Shown in pieces: positions 13,685 through 16,338 of a stretch of DNA of 16,338 nt. This stretch comes from JBFJVZ01 sp041623895 (GTDB lineage Bacteria > Planctomycetota > Planctomycetia > Pirellulales > Pirellulaceae): contig JBFJVZ010000138.1 in NCBI GenBank assembly GCA_041623895.1, forward strand, positions 1 to 16,338. The letters are read 5' to 3'. The translations under genes and the position numbers were made by a program. Under the pieces are notes generated by a model that was given only the letters and a program-made list of their open reading frames with translations, was not told the DNA's origin and searched no databases. Each line of letters begins with the position of its first letter. Positions within the stretch are counted from its first letter, which is position 1.

Positions 13685-15373
13685 TTATTCGTCACGTGGA
13701 TTGGCGATCGCATACAGACTGGAGCTAGCAAGGACATACAGGACATTGGCATCGATCGTTGGCGTGGCACCGATCATACTGGGCGCAATGATGCTGTGAA
13801 CGGGATTCCCTTTGGGCATCGCGACTTGAGGGTCTTTGGAAAGACCGAAAACCAACACCTCGCCGGCATCGTTGGTTGCAAAAACGTGATTCTCTGAAAC
13901 GACCGGTGCCGACGTTGACACAGCCAACATGTCATACGACCAGTGCGTCTTTCCCGTTTCGGCATCCAAACAGCGAAAGATACCGGTAGTATCACTGGCG
14001 AACAGCAAATCGTCATGAACGACAACACGACTGACCGTACGGTGCATGCTTTCTTTGATCGTCCGCTTACCATCGCCATTGATATCTTCGCCTGTGTACT
14101 GCCAGATCGCGGCCGAGTTGGGATTAGGACGTATGAAGTCACCGGCCGCTTTGTCGCAGGCAATGGGGATCTTGTCAGCGATTGGTTTCTTCGGCGATGC
14201 CTGGTTGAACACGAGTTCCGGACTGACGTCACCACGTTTGGTCGGGTCGATGCACCAAATACAACCGGGTCCGTCGCCATCGTTAGTCCACCTGCCCATG
14301 GCAACATAAACGCGATCGTCCGCGATGGTCGCGGCGCTTGGCAAGCTGTTTCTGACGTTTTTACTACTCAAATCCCAACTCGAATCCTTCGGGTTGCAGT
14401 CGAATTTCCAAAGCAGCTTTGCTTTCCCGTCGTGTGTCCCTGCGGATTCGAAACTGTACAACCAGCCGTCGCCGCCGGGAAAGATAACCTGCTTGACGCC
14501 TCCCAGCTTCGCACAGACGGGCGTGCCGGTTTGCACATTCATGACGTTCGCGCTCGGTGTTGAATCACTCCACAGCAGCGTGCCGGTGCGTTTGTCGACA
14601 GCAATGAAACTGGGCGCCCGGGGATTACGCCGCTTGGATCCGTCGTGGATCATCGAGTTGCCGGTCACAGCGAAGATCGTGTTGCCCGACAGGCAAACGG
14701 AGTTCTTCCGGATGTTGTAACAGAAATCGAACGGTGTGACGCCGAGTTCGCCAATCATGTCTAGACGCCACACGACGTCAGCTTCTTGCGCTCGGTCCCG
14801 TATGCTTTCGGGCTCCGCAATCCCGTCGTCTTCGTTGTCGTAAAATCCTTCCGTGTCCAGGCATACGAGTTCACTGCGATTGGTGACGTACCACAGCCGA
14901 TCACCTTCAACTAACGGCGTTCCCGCTATTCCGCTCATCGGGTAATCGTACAGTAGGCTGGGGAGTTTCTCGCTGGATGCCTGCCACAGAAGATTGCCGT
15001 CGGTGGCATCAAAACAAAGCAACACGCCCAGATCGACACTTGAGGGATATCGAGTCAGGAATCCCATCGCGTTGTTGGTGCCCACATAAACCTTGTTGTC
15101 GGCGACAACAGGGCCGCCATTGGCCGTGGACCCCACCGGCGACTTCCAAAGCACATTCTTGCCCGTTGTGAAATCGAACTCAGCTGGTACATCGCGTTGC
15201 GGCCCCAAGAAATAATTCCGCAGTTGATCGAGAAACAGTGCGCACAGCACGCACATCATTGCTGACGCCAACAACATCGAACGCAAACTGAAACTAAGCC
15301 AACGCTGTCTGCGGATGCTCTCCTGCCCGCCCTGCTGATGGGTTGTCTCGTTCGGGTCCATCTGCCGACTCAT
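13685..15373 (-). CDS. Membrane-anchored PQQ-type beta-propeller protein with EF-hand loop
   Basis: A 562-residue protein. A basic N-terminus (RRQRWLSFSLRS) precedes one membrane segment at about 31-49 (SMLLASAMMCVLCALFL), so the rest probably faces the periplasm. Residues 65-557 form a PQQ-like propeller of the outer-membrane/BamB-like and quinoprotein class. Repeats carry the typical 'D..TG..LW' blades: LCFDATDGNLLWQAS (119-133), FIAVDKRTGTLLWSDS (256-271), WLYSF (304-308), CLDAETGKTHWSYD (468-481), ending with VLYVLASSSLYAI. DINGDGKRTIKE (430-441) fits a 12-residue EF-hand calcium loop. I see no quinone-cofactor or dehydrogenase catalytic residues, so a binding or scaffold role is likelier. 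The ATG at 15371-15373 lacks a Shine-Dalgarno; Met5 is an alternative start. It is the only intact gene in the debris-rich right part of the window. Confidence 0.87.
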   Translation of the reverse strand: MSRQMDPNETTHQQGGQESIRRQRWLSFSLRSMLLASAMMCVLCALFLDQLRNYFLGPQRDVPAEFDFTTGKNVLWKSPVGSTANGGPVVADNKVYVGTNNAMGFLTRYPSSVDLGVLLCFDATDGNLLWQASSEKLPSLLYDYPMSGIAGTPLVEGDRLWYVTNRSELVCLDTEGFYDNEDDGIAEPESIRDRAQEADVVWRLDMIGELGVTPFDFCYNIRKNSVCLSGNTIFAVTGNSMIHDGSKRRNPRAPSFIAVDKRTGTLLWSDSTPSANVMNVQTGTPVCAKLGGVKQVIFPGGDGWLYSFESAGTHDGKAKLLWKFDCNPKDSSWDLSSKNVRNSLPSAATIADDRVYVAMGRWTNDGDGPGCIWCIDPTKRGDVSPELVFNQASPKKPIADKIPIACDKAAGDFIRPNPNSAAIWQYTGEDINGDGKRTIKESMHRTVSRVVVHDDLLFASDTTGIFRCLDAETGKTHWSYDMLAVSTSAPVVSENHVFATNDAGEVLVFGLSKDPQVAMPKGNPVHSIIAPSMIGATPTIDANVLYVLASSSLYAIANPRDE

Positions 15374-15427
15374 TGAAGGATTGAATTTCGTGACTCGTCT
15401 CTCGATGCTGCTTCTTGCAGTCTAGTG

Positions 15428-15445
15428 GCAAGTGTATTGACTTGC
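15428..15445. promoter_or_regulatory. Operator-like palindrome upstream of the propeller gene
   Basis: GCAAGT-GTATTG-ACTTGC is a 6-bp inverted repeat with a 6-base spacer, 55 bases upstream of the propeller start codon. It might bind a dimeric regulator, but so short a palindrome can arise by chance. Confidence 0.25.
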
Positions 15446-15492
15446 ATCTCTCTCCCTGCGGTATGGTGCCTACACTTCTTGCCCCCCTCTCC

Positions 15493-15625
15493 CAACGCCG
15501 TTAAGGATTTCTGGTAGCCGGAGTCGCCAGAATTCGGGCGCCGTCCACGATACAACCGAAGTCTGGCGACTCCGGCTACGAAGAACAGCCTGCGTAACAC
15601 GAACAAGAAACGCTTAACGGCGTTG
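15493..15625. repeat. Outer inverted repeat CAACGCCGTTAAG enclosing a palindrome
   Basis: CAACGCCGTTAAG (15493-15505) and CTTAACGGCGTTG (15613-15625) are perfect 13-bp inverted copies. The interior holds the GTAGCCGG palindrome at 15514-15579, the third case of an outer inverted repeat around an inner palindrome in this window. Confidence 0.85.
15514..15579. repeat. Palindrome, GTAGCCGGAGTCGCCAGA family, copy 2
   Basis: The 24-base arms at 15514-15537 and 15556-15579 are inverted copies with one mismatch (AGAATTCGG against AGACTTCGG) around 18 bases. The right arm is identical to that of copy 1 at 10211-10234. Confidence 0.9.
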
Positions 15626-15726
15626 CCCCTCTCCCCCGAATCGCTGGCGCCGGACATTTCCCAACAGAATAGACACAAAAAACCAGCGATTTGGGGGCGA
15701 GGGACGGGTTGAGGGGCAACGCCGTT
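15616..15726. repeat. Second nested palindrome sharing an arm
   Basis: AACGGCGTTGCCCCTC (15616-15631) and GAGGGGCAACGCCGTT (15711-15726) are perfect 16-bp inverted copies. Just inside, CCCCCGAATCGCTGG (15633-15647) and CCAGCGATTTGGGGG (15683-15697) pair with one mismatch. The left arm overlaps the right arm of the 15493-15625 element, so three alternating copies of CAACGCCGTT allow two mutually exclusive long hairpins. Confidence 0.85.
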
Positions 15727-15955
15727 ACCGAAAGATGGAAATCCCAGTGGCGGAGGAGTCGATCGTGCCGCTGGACTTGGCCCGCCTGGTGAGCTCCCGC
15801 AGCGCATGGTCATCCGGCGTCCCCAGATTCTCTGTCCACTAATTCACATACAGATTAACGTGCTTCATCAAGACCTGGTCATTGAATTCTTGCGCGTACT
15901 TTCGCATCGTTGAGAGCGCGGCGGTTGGACCAGTGTACCGCACAAACAGAATCTG
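15725..15955 (-). pseudogene. mqnD: MqnD-like C-terminal remnant with in-frame TAG
   Basis: Read on the minus strand, the frame gives QILFVRYTGPTAALSTMRKY, AQEFNDQVLMKHVNLYVN, then TAG (15839-15841). It continues in the same frame as WTENLGTPDDHALRELTRRA, KSSGTIDSSATGISIFR and TAA (15725-15727). The pattern 'AQE...V...H..LYVN.(w/f)t.dLG....A...L...A' is the C-terminus of MqnD, the 1,4-dihydroxy-6-naphthoate synthase of the futalosine route to menaquinone. The stop replaces a residue that is usually Glu, Asp or Gln. Both sides of the stop keep family similarity, so this is decay of a real C-terminus and not a chance frame. Upstream of about 15955 the similarity ends and a further in-frame TAG follows. 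The final stop lies in the arm of the neighbouring palindrome. Confidence 0.72.
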
Positions 15956-16002
15956 ATTCGGAGCTTCGGTCGGCCTACCTCCGCAGGTTAGCGGCTTATG
16001 AG

Positions 16003-16044
16003 GCAGTTTTCCCGGATTCTAGTCCAGGATTTCCCGAAGACTGC
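16003..16044. repeat. Long-loop stem preceding 59-bp repeat, copy 2
   Basis: GCAGTTTTC (16003-16011) and GAAGACTGC (16036-16044) pair over 9 bp with one wobble/mismatch around 24 bases, and the right arm runs into the second 59-bp repeat. Compared with copy 1 the three central bases of each arm differ yet remain complementary or nearly so. Confidence 0.65.
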
Positions 16045-16100
16045 GCCGAAGCGATTTCGCTAACTCCACGCGAGCGATGCAACCGCCAGCACGAATCAAT
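16042..16100 (+). repeat. 59-bp direct repeat, copy 2
   Basis: This matches 13378-13436 at 55 of 59 positions in the same orientation. It lies between the MqnD-like remnant and the truncated DUF559 gene, 28 bases from the latter's stop. Confidence 0.85.
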
Positions 16101-16128
16101 ACGCGGTTTCTGCCTTCGGTGTGCTCAC

Positions 16129-16338
16129 TCACACTCCGTTCTGGCGGCCTTCGTCGGTCTGATGATGCTCACCATCGACCTCAACGATCAGCTTCAGTGC
16201 CAGACAACAGAAGTCGACGGTGTAAGGCGGGATGGGGTTTTCGCGACGAAACTTCTGGTTTCGGCAACGACGATTACGCAGCATCTGCCACACGTATTGT
16301 GAAAACTCGTTCGCGGTTGATCGCTGATGACGAGCAAA
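16129..16338 (-). pseudogene. Truncated DUF559 (VSR-like endonuclease) gene, partial
   Basis: Sixty-nine codons enter from the right edge of the window and end at TGA (16129-16131). The reading is VWQMLRNRRCRNQKFRRENP, IPPYTVDFCCLALKLIVEVD, then GEHHQTDEGRQNGV. This is the diagnostic core of DUF559 proteins, relatives of the very-short-patch-repair endonuclease fold: 'LR.rr..g.KFRR..Pi..Y.vDF.c....LivEvDG..H'. Family members continue for about 30-40 residues after EGRQ, including the 'R...L...G..VlR' helix and strand; here the frame stops at once. The loss of the C-terminal part makes a pseudogene likely. The stop is 28 bases from the second 59-bp repeat. The N-terminus lies outside the window. 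Confidence 0.82.

Noticed and set aside
15370..15813. A 147-codon minus-strand open frame upstream of the propeller gene.
   Set aside because: Almost all of it is palindromic repeat sequence, with no coding signature.

Overview
The window reads as chromosome from a member of the Planctomycetota, probably a Pirellulales/Rhodopirellula-like marine lineage. The evidence is the combination of several traits I associate with that group: exported proteins with HEAT repeats, PQQ-type beta-propellers or squalene-cyclase-like repeats; a short membrane protein carrying an NPY..P motif; an 'FSLR' block in front of a membrane segment; a Gly/Met-rich secreted protein; few genes with a Shine-Dalgarno sequence; and several families of intergenic palindromes (GTAGGCCAGGAC, GTAGCCGGAGTCGCCAGA and GGCGAAGCTCCTGC types). 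The assignment rests on pattern recognition, not on a search.

Layout. At 307-1230 (+) is an exported coiled-coil protein followed by a clear terminator. At 1361-1840 (-) is a four-helix membrane protein. At 2030-3256 (+) is an ApgM-type phosphoglycerate-mutase-like enzyme and at 3417-5210 (+) a four-ACT aspartate kinase. These two probably form a threonine/lysine-branch unit in which the ApgM-like protein may act as the homoserine kinase. At 5561-6430 (+) is a secreted Gly/Met-rich protein with a possible Cys-Gln thioester. Three minus-strand genes follow: a HEAT-repeat exported protein (6652-9129), an unrecognised exported protein (9270-10064) and a membrane-anchored squalene-cyclase-fold protein (10333-12198). 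An initiator tRNA-fMet sits at 12610-12683 with a strong terminator behind it. A membrane-anchored PQQ-type propeller is at 13685-15373 (-).

The stretch to the right of the tRNA (about 12.7-16.3 kb), apart from the propeller gene, is gene debris. It holds an orphan C-terminus (13029-13343), the last 39 codons of a sensor histidine kinase (13514-13630), the C-terminus of an MqnD-like menaquinone-biosynthesis gene interrupted by an in-frame TAG (15725-15955) and a truncated DUF559 nuclease-like gene running off the window (16129-16338). Two copies of a 59-bp repeat, each preceded by a long-range stem whose two arms differ between copies but stay complementary, lie between these fragments.

The intergenic spaces repeatedly show nested palindromes: an outer inverted repeat of 13-15 bp, different at each locus, encloses an inner palindrome of a shared family (6515-6628, 10134-10251, 15493-15625). 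I see no complete new defence, mobile or metabolic system. The points most worth following up are the nested palindromes, the 59-bp repeat with compensating stems among gene fragments, the ApgM-like/aspartate kinase pairing, the possible thioester protein, and the initiator tRNA with an A29-U41 pair.
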